This document shows positions 1 to 8,219 of a DNA stretch of 64,000 bases, piece by piece. The notes beneath the pieces were generated by a model, which was given only the letters and a program-made list of their open reading frames with translations, searched no databases and was not told where the DNA came from. Origin of the DNA: Gluconacetobacter asukensis. Its GTDB lineage: Bacteria; Pseudomonadota; Alphaproteobacteria; Acetobacterales; Acetobacteraceae. The stretch spans positions 62,001-126,000 of the forward strand of contig NZ_JABEQE010000010.1 of assembly GCF_014174375.1 (NCBI RefSeq). The letters run 5' to 3'. Position 1 is the first letter of the stretch, and each line of letters begins with the position of its first letter. Position numbers and translations under genes: made by a program.

Positions 1-668
1 GCGCCCCATTCCACGTCGCCCAGAAGCTGACCCAGCGCGCCCATCACCATCGGGCCGCGCCAGATCATGGCCTGCCGTTCGTCCACCAGCAGGCCGATGG
101 ACATGGCGCGGATGCCCCACGCCTCCAGCGGCGCCATGCGGCCCTCGCGGACCTGGGGCGGTTGGTGCAGGCCCATCATGCGCGGCAGGGAGGGGCCGTG
201 GATATCGGCATCAAGCAGGCCGACGCGCAGCCCCTCCATCCCCAGCCCGACGGCCAGGTTTACGGCGGTGGTGGACTTGCCGACGCCGCCCTTACCCGAG
301 GCCACGGCGATGACGGTGCGCACCTCCGGCAGGATCGGCCCCTGCGCGGGGCGACCGCCAGGGCCGCCCAGGTTCAGCGGCCGGTGGCCGCCGCCCGGTG
401 CGGGCGCGGGGGCGGATGCGGGGCGATGGGCGGTGAGGATCACACTAGCGGTACTGACGCCGGGCAGGGCGCGCAGCGCCCGTTCGGCCGCCGGGAGCAG
501 GGGCTGGATGCGTCCGGCCGCCGCCCGGTCGGTGGCCAGGGCGACATGCAATGTTCCGTCGCGCAACATTGTCGTATCCAGGGCCGCATGGTCCAGGATC
601 GTCGATCCGTTCGCGTCGCGGACCTGGCGCAGGATGTCGGTGATCTGCGCCGGCGTGGGTTCCGTCAT
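1..668 (-). CDS. apbC: Mrp/ApbC-family Fe-S cluster carrier ATPase (3' end outside window)
   Basis: This is a cytoplasmic P-loop ATPase of the Mrp/NBP35 family, which carries and delivers iron-sulfur clusters. The reading frame runs off the left edge, so only about the first 222 residues are present. An N-terminal FeS-assembly-like (DUF59/MIP18-type) region opens with MTEPTPAQITDILRQV. It is followed by a Pro/Ala-rich linker and the deviant Walker A motif ASGKGGVGKSTT, then LLDADIHGPSLP, both typical of the family. The ATG at 666-668 is preceded by GGAAGG at a good distance. The C-terminal CxxC cluster-binding motif would lie outside the window and cannot be checked. The family assignment is firm; the client proteins are unknown. 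Confidence 0.93.
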   Translation of the reverse strand, partial: MTEPTPAQITDILRQVRDANGSTILDHAALDTTMLRDGTLHVALATDRAAAGRIQPLLPAAERALRALPGVSTASVILTAHRPASAPAPAPGGGHRPLNLGGPGGRPAQGPILPEVRTVIAVASGKGGVGKSTTAVNLAVGLGMEGLRVGLLDADIHGPSLPRMMGLHQPPQVREGRMAPLEAWGIRAMSIGLLVDERQAMIWRGPMVMGALGQLLGDVEWG

Positions 669-874
669 GGTCAGTCCTTCCCTGGCGGCCGCGCGGGGCG
701 TGGTCGCGTCGTTGCCCGGACATAGGCGAAAACCGTCTGCGCGCAAATCGGAATGGTCGCACGGGCATGTTCGGGGCATATGTAAGAAATCGCAACGGGA
801 CTGGAGTGGCGGGCGGTTCCGCTCCATTTGTCGAAAGACGCCGCATGTTGCGGCGGACAGGAGAACCGGCTGAT

Positions 875-2101
875 ATGACTGCATCCGCGCCTCGCCCGCA
901 GGTTTCGTCCGGGTCAGGACAGGGGGCGACGGTGTCTGTGAGGCCGTCGGGGAGCCGGCGCGACCATCGGATCGATGCACTGCGCGGCGTCGCGCTGCTG
1001 ATGATGTTCGTCGACCATATTCCGCAGAACGTGCTGAACCGCTTCACGTTGCGCAATGTCGGTTTTGCCGACGCGGCGGAAATCTTTGTGCTGCTGGCGG
1101 GCTACGCCTCTTGGCTGGCCTATGGCCGGAATTTCCAGCGGGTGGGGCTGCGTGCCGGTGTGGGCCGGGTGTGGCGGCGTTGCGCGCGGCTGTATGTTTT
1201 CCAGGCCGTCATGGTGGTGGTGACAACGGCGACCATCCGTTACTGGCGTGCCTTCTGGCCGGTGCCTGTCGATTTCCTCGAACCCGAACTGGCGCATGGG
1301 CTGAGTTCCTTCTGGCGTGTCATGTTCCTCGACGCCCTGCCCAGCAATCTGAACATTCTGCCGCTCTACATGGTGCTGCTGGGTGTCTTTCCGCTGATCT
1401 ACCTGCTGATCCGCACGAGCCTGCGGCTGACGCTGGCGCTCAGTGGCGGCCTGTGGCTGTTGATCAATCTCGACCCCTCGATCAATTTCCCCAACTGGCT
1501 GGACCCGGACGGCTGGTATTTCGACCCGCTGGCCTGGCAGTTCCTCTTCACTCTGGGGGCCTGCGGCGCCGTGGTGGCGGGGCGGCATGACGGCAGCCTG
1601 CCGCGCCGGGGCTGGCTGCGCTGGGCCTGCGGTGTCTATCTGGCGGTCTCCGCGCTGGAGGCCTTTCCCTGGCAGCAATGGGGCCTGCCCGACCTGCGGC
1701 CCTTTGCCCTGACCGCGCCGGACAAGAGCGTACTCGCTCCGCTGCGGCTGCTGGACGTGCTGGCGATCTTCTATCTCGTCCAGTCCTCGCACGGTGTGCG
1801 TGGCGCCGCCGAAGGGCGCATCGGGCGGGTCATGGCGCTGTTCGGGCGCCATTCGCTGGAAGTCTTCTCGGTCGGGACGGTGATCGACCTGTATGCCCGG
1901 CTGGTCTTTACCTCCTTCGGGTCCGGCTGGATGCTGCAGATCGCGGTGAATGTGATCGGATTCACGATCCTGTGGGGCCTGGCGGCGGTTCTCGACCGGG
2001 CCCGTGTCAGGCAGAAACAACTTCAGGCGGGACGCGCTCCGGCGGCTGAGGTGCGCGGCAATCCGGCGCCCGCCGCGACCGTGATGGAAAGAGCCCATTG
2101 A
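875..2101 (+). CDS. opgC: OpgC-like integral membrane protein (glucan modification)
   Basis: This is a polytopic membrane protein of about 408 residues matching the OpgC family (acyltransferase-3-like), which attaches succinyl or other acyl groups to periplasmic glucans. The opening RIDALRGVALLMMFVDHIP is the family signature, with about ten hydrophobic segments after it. I chose the ATG at 875 because AGGAGA stands just upstream; the open frame runs back to 767 but that part has no hydrophobic or conserved content. Its TGA overlaps the ATG of the SGNH hydrolase gene (ATGA), so the two are translationally coupled. opgG and opgH lie about 6 kb downstream. Substrate and acyl donor are inferred from the family. 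Confidence 0.85.
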   Translation: MTASAPRPQVSSGSGQGATVSVRPSGSRRDHRIDALRGVALLMMFVDHIPQNVLNRFTLRNVGFADAAEIFVLLAGYASWLAYGRNFQRVGLRAGVGRVWRRCARLYVFQAVMVVVTTATIRYWRAFWPVPVDFLEPELAHGLSSFWRVMFLDALPSNLNILPLYMVLLGVFPLIYLLIRTSLRLTLALSGGLWLLINLDPSINFPNWLDPDGWYFDPLAWQFLFTLGACGAVVAGRHDGSLPRRGWLRWACGVYLAVSALEAFPWQQWGLPDLRPFALTAPDKSVLAPLRLLDVLAIFYLVQSSHGVRGAAEGRIGRVMALFGRHSLEVFSVGTVIDLYARLVFTSFGSGWMLQIAVNVIGFTILWGLAAVLDRARVRQKQLQAGRAPAAEVRGNPAPAATVMERAH

Positions 2102-2775
2102 TGAATGATGCGACCGACCTTCCGCCCTCTCCTGTCCTGCCGCGTCTGACCGATCGGCTGCGGCGCGGCCAGAAGGTGCGCGTGACCTTGTTCGGGTCTT
2201 CAACCACCGAAGGGATTGGCGCCAGCAGTCCGGAACATGGATTTGCCGCAGTTTTTGAACGCACTCTCGCCCCCTTCGTGACCGGCGGGCTGATGGTGAT
2301 CAATCGCGGAATCGGCGGCAACGGCGCGCAGGAAATGCATGATCGGCTGCCCGGCGTGCTGGCCGACGAGGCGGACCTTGTGATGTGGCAGACGGGCAGC
2401 AACGACGCCTGGCAGGGCGTGAAGCTGGAAACCTATGTCGACCTGACGCGCCAGGACCTGCTGGCCACCCGTGGCACGGGGGCAGATCTGGCGCTGATCG
2501 ACCCGCAATATTGCCGCATGCTTGAGGAGTGCGCAGCCTTTCCGCCCTTCGTCCCGGCCGTGCATCGCATCGGGGCGGAATTGGGGATCCCGGTCTTCGG
2601 GCGCTATGCCCGCATGAAATCCTGGTGCGCGGAACTGGGCATGGACCGTGACGAATTGTCGCCCGACGGGCTGCACATGGGTGACCAAGGCTACCTGCTG
2701 CTGGGGGAGGCGGTCGCGCGGTGGCTGGTGGAGCTGACGGGGGCGCCGGTGGGGGCGTTCGCGCACGGCGGGTGA
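2101..2775 (+). CDS. SGNH/GDSL-type hydrolase or esterase
   Basis: This is a 224-residue SGNH hydrolase. Block I appears as TLFGSSTTEGIGASS with the expected nucleophile serine. The Gly block is GIGGNGAQEMHDRL, the Asn block is TGSNDAW, and the catalytic Asp/His block is SPDGLHMG near the C-terminus. There is no obvious signal peptide. The ATG overlaps the stop of opgC (ATGA), which implies a shared transcript and function, so a role in acyl transfer to or removal from glucans is plausible. A stand-alone lipase or carbohydrate esterase cannot be excluded. The fold assignment is firm; the substrate is inferred from context only. Confidence 0.8.
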   Translation: MNDATDLPPSPVLPRLTDRLRRGQKVRVTLFGSSTTEGIGASSPEHGFAAVFERTLAPFVTGGLMVINRGIGGNGAQEMHDRLPGVLADEADLVMWQTGSNDAWQGVKLETYVDLTRQDLLATRGTGADLALIDPQYCRMLEECAAFPPFVPAVHRIGAELGIPVFGRYARMKSWCAELGMDRDELSPDGLHMGDQGYLLLGEAVARWLVELTGAPVGAFAHGG

Positions 2776-2869
2776 TTGCGGGTGGGTTGTCCGCCCTTCC
2801 GATTTGGGCGCGATCATGCTCTAGGATAGTCGGATCACGACGACCTGCCTGGTGGAAGCGCTTTACCCC

Positions 2870-4435
2870 ATGTCCCTGCCTGTTCCGGTTTCCCATCGTC
2901 CGTTCGCCGCTGTCGGGCTGGCGGCGGCTCTTTCCCTGATCGCGGCGGGGGCTGCCCGGGCGGAACCCGCGATGGTGGCGCCCCCGCAGGCCGATGCCGC
3001 GCCGTCGATCCGCCTGCCCGCGCCGGGCCGGGGTACCCCTGACAGTTTCGCCGACCTGGCGGCGCGGCTGCTGCCGGCGGTGGTCAATGTCTCGACCACC
3101 GAGACGGTCAAGCCGGGGGACGATGATGGGGATTCGGAGGGTGATGGCGAGGATGCGCCGCAGATCCCGAACTTCCCCGAAGGGTCACCCTTCGAGAAAT
3201 TCTTCCACGATTTCATGAGCCACCAGAACGGTCCCGAGGCCGCGCCGCGCAAGATGCAGGCCCTGGGATCGGGCTTCATCATCGATGCGTCGGGGATCGT
3301 CGTCACCAACAACCATGTCATTCGCCATGCGGACCAGATCACGGTGACGCTCCAGGACAATACGGTGCTCAAGGCCAGGCTGCTGGGCCATGACGACCGG
3401 ACCGACCTTGCGGTACTGAAGGTCGAGACGCCTCATCCGCTGCCGGCCGTGTCCTTCGGTGACAGCGATCATGCGCGGGTTGGCGACTGGGTGCTGGCGA
3501 TCGGCAACCCGTTCGGCCTGTCGGGCACGGTGACGGCGGGCATCATCTCGTCGCGCGGCCGCAATATCGAGCAGGGGCCGTATGACGATTTCATCCAGAC
3601 CGATGCGCCGATCAACAAGGGCAATTCGGGTGGCCCGCTGTTCGACATGCAGGGGCAGGTGATCGGGATCAATACCGCGATCTATTCGCCATCCGGTGGG
3701 TCGATCGGCATCGGGTTTTCGATCCCTTCGGCCGAGGCGCGGGGAATCATCGACCAGTTGCGCCGCACCGGCAAGGTCTCGCGCGGCTGGATCGGCGTGC
3801 GGATTCAGGACGTGACGCAGGATATCGCCGATGGGCTGGGACTGAAGGCCGCGCATGGCGCGCTGATCGCCGGCGTCGAGGCCAAGGGGCCGGCCGCTGC
3901 CGCCAAATTGCAGGTCGGTGACGTGATCCAGACGCTGAACGGCAAGGATATCGACGGCCGCGCCCTGCCGCGCCTGATGGCCGATACCGCCCCCGGACAG
4001 GTGGTGAAGCTGGGCGTCTGGCGGCATGGCCAGGTGGTGACGGCCTCCGTCACGGTCGGTGCGCTGCCTGAAGACCCCAAGGAAGCGCCGGCGCCGAAGC
4101 CCGAGACCAAGGCGCAGGGCAGCGTGCAGCTTCAGGGGCTGGGCCTGACCGTGGGGGCAATCGACGATGTCGCCCGCCAGAAATTCAATCTGGCCGAAGG
4201 GCAGAAGGGCGTGGTCGTGACCAGCGTGGCCCAGGACGGCGCGGCGGCGGACCGTGGCTTGCGCGCCGGAGACGTGATCACCCAGGTCCAGCAGGCGGAG
4301 GTTGCCACTCCCGCCGACCTGCGGCGCCTGGTCGATGCGGCACGGGCGAAGCACCGGCAGTCGATCCTGTTCCTGGTCCAGAATGGCGACGGCCTGCGCT
4401 GGGTGCCCCTGTCGCTGGCGGACGACGCGAAATAA
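2870..4435 (+). CDS. degP: Do/HtrA-family periplasmic serine protease
   Basis: This is a periplasmic trypsin-like protease and chaperone of the DegP/HtrA family, about 521 residues. A signal peptide (hydrophobic stretch ending in ARA before EPAM) leads a mature protein with the complete triad: His in VVTNNHVIRHAD (about residue 149), Asp in DDRTDLAVLK (about 179) and Ser in NKGNSGGPLF (about 253). Two PDZ domains follow, roughly residues 300-390 and 420-510. An acidic linker rich in Asp/Glu near residues 80-100 precedes the protease domain. The frame extends back to a GTG at 2852, but the ATG at 2870 gives the better signal peptide. It begins 94 bases after the SGNH gene. Confidence 0.93.
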   Translation: MSLPVPVSHRPFAAVGLAAALSLIAAGAARAEPAMVAPPQADAAPSIRLPAPGRGTPDSFADLAARLLPAVVNVSTTETVKPGDDDGDSEGDGEDAPQIPNFPEGSPFEKFFHDFMSHQNGPEAAPRKMQALGSGFIIDASGIVVTNNHVIRHADQITVTLQDNTVLKARLLGHDDRTDLAVLKVETPHPLPAVSFGDSDHARVGDWVLAIGNPFGLSGTVTAGIISSRGRNIEQGPYDDFIQTDAPINKGNSGGPLFDMQGQVIGINTAIYSPSGGSIGIGFSIPSAEARGIIDQLRRTGKVSRGWIGVRIQDVTQDIADGLGLKAAHGALIAGVEAKGPAAAAKLQVGDVIQTLNGKDIDGRALPRLMADTAPGQVVKLGVWRHGQVVTASVTVGALPEDPKEAPAPKPETKAQGSVQLQGLGLTVGAIDDVARQKFNLAEGQKGVVVTSVAQDGAAADRGLRAGDVITQVQQAEVATPADLRRLVDAARAKHRQSILFLVQNGDGLRWVPLSLADDAK

Positions 4436-4448
4436 ATTCCGTGGCCGC

Positions 4449-5555
4449 ATGATGGAGCATGACGCCATGACGGCGGGCGCACCGGCCGCGCCGCCGCCCG
4501 CGCGCTGGGCAGCGATTCGCCGGCTGCTGGAGCCAAGGGGGGCCGAAATCCGCCAGGCGGCGCGCCTGCTGGTGTCGGTCCTGCTGTCGGATCTTCTGGC
4601 GCGGGCGGTACATCTGCATGAACCCGTCTGGTCGGTGATCACCTCGGTCATCGTCACGCAGAGCCGCATCACCCAGACCCTGACCACCGGGCGCGACCAG
4701 ATCGTGGGCACGCTGGTGGGCGCGGGGGCGGGCCTGTTCGCTATCCTGCTGGTCCAGACCGGGACGATGCCGGGCTGGCTGGCCTTCTGGCTGGCGCTGA
4801 CACCGCTGGCGCTGCTGGCGGCGGCGCGGCCGAACCTGCGCTTTGCCGCCGTGACGCTGATGATCGTCCTGCTGTTTCCCATCAGCGGCGACCCGTTCCT
4901 GCGGCCGCTGGACAGGATCGCCTCGATCCTGATCGGCGTGGTGACCTCGCTGGTGGTCACGATGTTCGTGCTGCACGATGCGGCGCGGGGTGATGTGCTG
5001 ACCGCCTCGGGCCGGCTGATCGCCGATATCGCGGACCTGCTGGACCGGGCGCTGCGTGGCGAACTGGACCATGACACGATCGAGACGATCGACGAGGCCT
5101 GCCGCACCCATCTGCAGGAAATCTACGGCGCGGTGGCCGAAACCCGGGTGGAGGGGCTGCGCGTCCTGCGCCGGCGGCCCGATCCGCTGCTGGATGTTCT
5201 GCCGGGGTTGCTGCGGCGCCTCCGTGGCAGCGCGGTCTTCGCCGCCCGCGCGGCGACCGAGGCCGGGGAATTGCCGACCGTGGATGCCGCGCTGGATGCC
5301 GAACGCCGGGCGCTGGCGCGTGTGCTGTCGCAGCTTTCGCGCCGCTGCGCCCGCGCGGCGCGCGGGCGCCGGCTGATCGCGCGGGAGGATGCGGCGGCGG
5401 TACTGGCCGTGCTGCACCCGCCGGGCCCGTACTGGAGCCCGCCCATGCAGTTTACGTTGGGGATGCTGCATGACGATCTGGAGCGCGCGGTTCGGGCGGT
5501 CTGGTCTGATGGTGCGGCGCTTCCATATCCAGAGATGAACAAAAGCGGAGGGTAG
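4449..5555 (+). CDS. FUSC-family inner-membrane transporter (aromatic acid exporter-like)
   Basis: This is a membrane protein of about 368 residues related to the FUSC/aromatic-acid-exporter family. The N-terminal half has about four to five hydrophobic segments, including LLVSVLLSDLLARAV, the conserved WSVITSVIVTQSRITQTLTTG stretch with its basic follow-on, and FAAVTLMIVLLFPISGDP. The C-terminal half is a soluble, helix-rich, Arg/Ala-rich domain. The family exports aromatic acids and similar compounds, or packages membrane conjugates; the substrate here is unknown. It starts only 14 bases after the protease gene and may be co-transcribed. The ATG at 4449 is the first of a close pair. Confidence 0.75.
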   Translation: MMEHDAMTAGAPAAPPPARWAAIRRLLEPRGAEIRQAARLLVSVLLSDLLARAVHLHEPVWSVITSVIVTQSRITQTLTTGRDQIVGTLVGAGAGLFAILLVQTGTMPGWLAFWLALTPLALLAAARPNLRFAAVTLMIVLLFPISGDPFLRPLDRIASILIGVVTSLVVTMFVLHDAARGDVLTASGRLIADIADLLDRALRGELDHDTIETIDEACRTHLQEIYGAVAETRVEGLRVLRRRPDPLLDVLPGLLRRLRGSAVFAARAATEAGELPTVDAALDAERRALARVLSQLSRRCARAARGRRLIAREDAAAVLAVLHPPGPYWSPPMQFTLGMLHDDLERAVRAVWSDGAALPYPEMNKSGG

Positions 5556-5560
5556 GCGCC

Positions 5561-7039
5561 ATGCTGAACCGGACGATTCTGAAGGCTCTGCCGGCTGGCG
5601 TATCCGCCCCGGCCTATGATCCGGCCACCATCGGAACCGGCATCGTGCATTTCGGCGTTGGCAATTTCTTCCGCGCGCACGAGGCCTTCTACGTTGATCG
5701 CTGCCTGGCGCTGGCGGGACAGCAGGGATGGGGTATCGTCGGTGTCGGCCTGACGGCGGGCGCGCGGTCCGAACGCAAGGCCGAACAGTTCACGGCGCAG
5801 GATTGTCTCTATTCCCTGACCGAGGCCGCCCCGGACGGTGGGCGCGCGGTGCGGGTGATCGGTGCCCTGCGTGGGTACCTGCTGGCCCCTGCCGACCCGA
5901 CGGCGGTGCTGGACCTGCTGGCCGACCCGTCGGTGCGCATCGTCAGCATGACGATCACCGAGGGTGGCTACAATATCGACGAGACGACGGGGGAATTTCG
6001 CCTGGATCATGCTGCGGTACGGGCCGATCTGGCCGGCGGCGCCCCGACGACGATCTTCGGCTATGTTGTCGAGGCTCTGGCCCGGCGTCGGGCCGCCGGG
6101 GTGGGGCCGTTCACCGTGCTCTCCTGCGACAATCTGCGCCATAATGGGGATGTTGCGCGGACGGCATTCCTGGGTTTTGCCAGGGCGCGCGATCCGGACC
6201 TCGCCGCCTGGATCGAGGCGCATGTCACCTTCCCCAACGGCATGGTCGACCGTATTACGCCGTCGGTGGATGATGCGATTGCCGACGCGCTGAATGCCAC
6301 CAGCGGGCTGGACGACGCGCTGCCGCTGGTGGCCGAGGATTTCACCCAATGGGTGGTGGAGGACCGGTTCTGTGCGGGCCGGCCGGCGCTGGAAGAGGCA
6401 GGCGTCCAGTTCGTCGCCGATGTGACCGGTTATGAGCACGTGAAGGTGCGGATGCTGAACGCGTCGCATATCCTGCTGGCCTTTCCCGGTATCCTGCTGG
6501 GCTATCGCCAGGTGGATGAGGCGCTGCGCGACCCGGATCTGGCGCGGTTCGTCAATGCCTATCTGGAACTGGATGTGATTCCGCGTCTGGACGCGCCGCC
6601 GGGACTGGACCCGCAGGATTATCGGCGCAGCGTGCTGCGGCGCTTTTCCAACCCGGCGATGGCGGATCAACTGCTGCGGATCGGCGGCGATGGATCGTCC
6701 AAGATCCAGGTTTTCTGGACCGAGACGGTGCGGCGGGCGCTGTCCGATAACGGGGATCTGCGGCGTATCGCGTTCGGCGTCGCGGCCTATCTGGAAGCGC
6801 TGTGTGGAGTGGACGAAACGGGCGTGGCATACACGCCCACCGAACCGACGCTGGACGCCACGCAACTGGAACTGGCGGAGGCCGAAGATTTGGGCGCGGC
6901 ACTGGCCCTTCCGGCCTTCGATGGCTGGCGCGATATTCAGTCTCCCGTGCTGGCCGATGCCATCGTCGTCGCCCGTCAGGCTATTCGTGACATCGGCGTG
7001 CGGGCCGCGCTGGTGCAGTATGGCGGCCTGCCGGACTGA
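5561..7039 (+). CDS. Mannitol dehydrogenase family polyol oxidoreductase
   Basis: This is a cytoplasmic NAD(P)-dependent long-chain polyol dehydrogenase (mannitol 2-dehydrogenase / fructuronate reductase family), 492 residues, full family length. The N-terminal nucleotide-binding region is GIVHFGVGNFFRAHEAFYVD. The catalytic signature KVRMLNASH gives the family Lys-x4-Asn-x2-His arrangement. In acetic acid bacteria such enzymes interconvert fructose and mannitol or similar sugars and polyols, which fits an oxidative sugar metabolism. The ATG at 5561 sits behind GGAGGG, five bases after the FUSC gene. Which sugar it uses cannot be read from the sequence. Confidence 0.9.
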   Translation: MLNRTILKALPAGVSAPAYDPATIGTGIVHFGVGNFFRAHEAFYVDRCLALAGQQGWGIVGVGLTAGARSERKAEQFTAQDCLYSLTEAAPDGGRAVRVIGALRGYLLAPADPTAVLDLLADPSVRIVSMTITEGGYNIDETTGEFRLDHAAVRADLAGGAPTTIFGYVVEALARRRAAGVGPFTVLSCDNLRHNGDVARTAFLGFARARDPDLAAWIEAHVTFPNGMVDRITPSVDDAIADALNATSGLDDALPLVAEDFTQWVVEDRFCAGRPALEEAGVQFVADVTGYEHVKVRMLNASHILLAFPGILLGYRQVDEALRDPDLARFVNAYLELDVIPRLDAPPGLDPQDYRRSVLRRFSNPAMADQLLRIGGDGSSKIQVFWTETVRRALSDNGDLRRIAFGVAAYLEALCGVDETGVAYTPTEPTLDATQLELAEAEDLGAALALPAFDGWRDIQSPVLADAIVVARQAIRDIGVRAALVQYGGLPD

Positions 7040-7060
7040 TGGCTTTGCCGGGGCGCCGCG

Positions 7061-7594
7061 TCAGGCGGGATGTACCGCGCGGATCATCAATTGCGCCTTG
7101 GGGTCATAGCTGGCCAGGATCGTGGCGGCCTCGGGCAGGTCGATCGGGGTAAAGCCCGCCCGCAGCCAGTAGACTCTGGCGCTGCCGGTGGCGATCAGCG
7201 CCATCCGGGACAGGCCGGCCTGTCCCGCGCGTTGGGCCAGGATCGCCAGAGCGGCGCTGGGGGCGCCCCGGCCCCTGGCATCGGGCAGCAGCGCGATATC
7301 ATGTAGGTACCAGCAATCCGGGCGTGCCGGCAGCGCGCCCAGCGCGCAATCCAGCGCCGGCGGGGCGGCGGCGCACCAGGGATGGCTGAGGACATAGCCC
7401 TCGGGCCCCGAGCCGCCATCGAGGACCAGGCAGCCCGTGGGGCATAGCGTCAGTCTCTCGGTGAAGACCGCCTCACCCTCGGGATAGGCGGGATGCGCAT
7501 GCGCCGCGATGTCCACGACGGCGGGCAGGTCGTCCGGGCGCATGGTGCGCCAGCTTGCCTGGCGGGGCCCGAGTGGAGAGGGGGCGGTTGGCAT
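7061..7594 (-). CDS. GNAT-family N-acetyltransferase
   Basis: This is a 177-residue GNAT acetyltransferase, convergent with the polyol dehydrogenase and separated from it by only 21 bases. The acetyl-CoA-binding strand and loop are visible as LHDIALLPDARGRGAPSAAL, matching the family R/Q-x-x-G-x-G/A pattern, followed by a helix containing LSRMALIATG and SARVYWLRAGF. The opening residues ASWRTMRPDDLPAVVDIAA are typical of GNAT N-termini. The acceptor substrate is unknown. Confidence 0.85.
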   Translation of the reverse strand: MPTAPSPLGPRQASWRTMRPDDLPAVVDIAAHAHPAYPEGEAVFTERLTLCPTGCLVLDGGSGPEGYVLSHPWCAAAPPALDCALGALPARPDCWYLHDIALLPDARGRGAPSAALAILAQRAGQAGLSRMALIATGSARVYWLRAGFTPIDLPEAATILASYDPKAQLMIRAVHPA

Positions 7595-7697
7595 GGGCGG
7601 TAAAAACGCTCTCGACAGGCAGGCGACAACTCCAGCATAGCATGCGGCGCGCGGGCGGATAGCGCCGGGAATGTATCGAGATTGGGGACGGTGCGGG

Positions 7698-8039
7698 ATG
7701 AAGGATACGCGTCTGACGGTGCGGATCGACGCGCATGACGCGCCGTTGCTGGGTCATGGCAAGATCCGCCTGTTGGAAGCCATTGGTGCAAGTGGCTCGA
7801 TTTCCGGTGCCGCACGGGCGATGGGCATGTCCTACCGGCGCGCGTGGCTGCTGGTCGAAGCCATGAACGCGGCCTTCGTGGAACCGGTAGTCGCGACCCG
7901 TCCGGGCGGCGGGGGCGGTGCCGAACTGTCGCCGGCGGGGGCCGAAATCCTGCGCCTGTATCGTGAGGTCGAGGAGCGGGCGGCACAGGCGGCCCTGCCG
8001 GCCCTGCGGGAGTTGGCCGCGCGCCTCGCGCCGCGCTGA
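7698..8039 (+). CDS. ModE-like winged-helix transcriptional regulator
   Basis: This is a 113-residue protein consisting of the N-terminal winged-helix domain of the ModE family. It has GHGKIRLLEAIGASGSISGA (helix before the turn), then ARAMGMSYRRAWLLVEAMN (recognition helix) and the Gly-rich wing RPGGGGGAELSPAG. It lacks the C-terminal molybdate-binding (TOBE) domains of full ModE, as do many short alphaproteobacterial relatives. Whether it senses molybdate is therefore unclear. I chose the ATG at 7698 because the DNA-binding domain begins directly after it; the frame is open back to 7671. It is divergent from the GNAT gene. Confidence 0.82.
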   Translation: MKDTRLTVRIDAHDAPLLGHGKIRLLEAIGASGSISGAARAMGMSYRRAWLLVEAMNAAFVEPVVATRPGGGGGAELSPAGAEILRLYREVEERAAQAALPALRELAARLAPR

Positions 8040-8219
8040 CGGGCGCTTGTCGCGCTGGTGATTTCGCGTTCGGGAATTGTAACGACGCGCCGCAATATGG
8101 CCACAGGGCTTTGTCATAATTAAAAGATTGCCTGTATGGCAGGAAAGTGTCGGCGCGGTGGCGCCGGTGGCAGATCATAGACGGATGGCGTCGCGGGGTG
8201 CGGCGTCCGGGGAGTTGGG

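Noticed and set aside
3185-5107. 640-codon open frame antisense to the HtrA protease and FUSC genes
   Set aside because: It spans two convincing genes on the other strand and has the skewed composition of a high-GC shadow frame.
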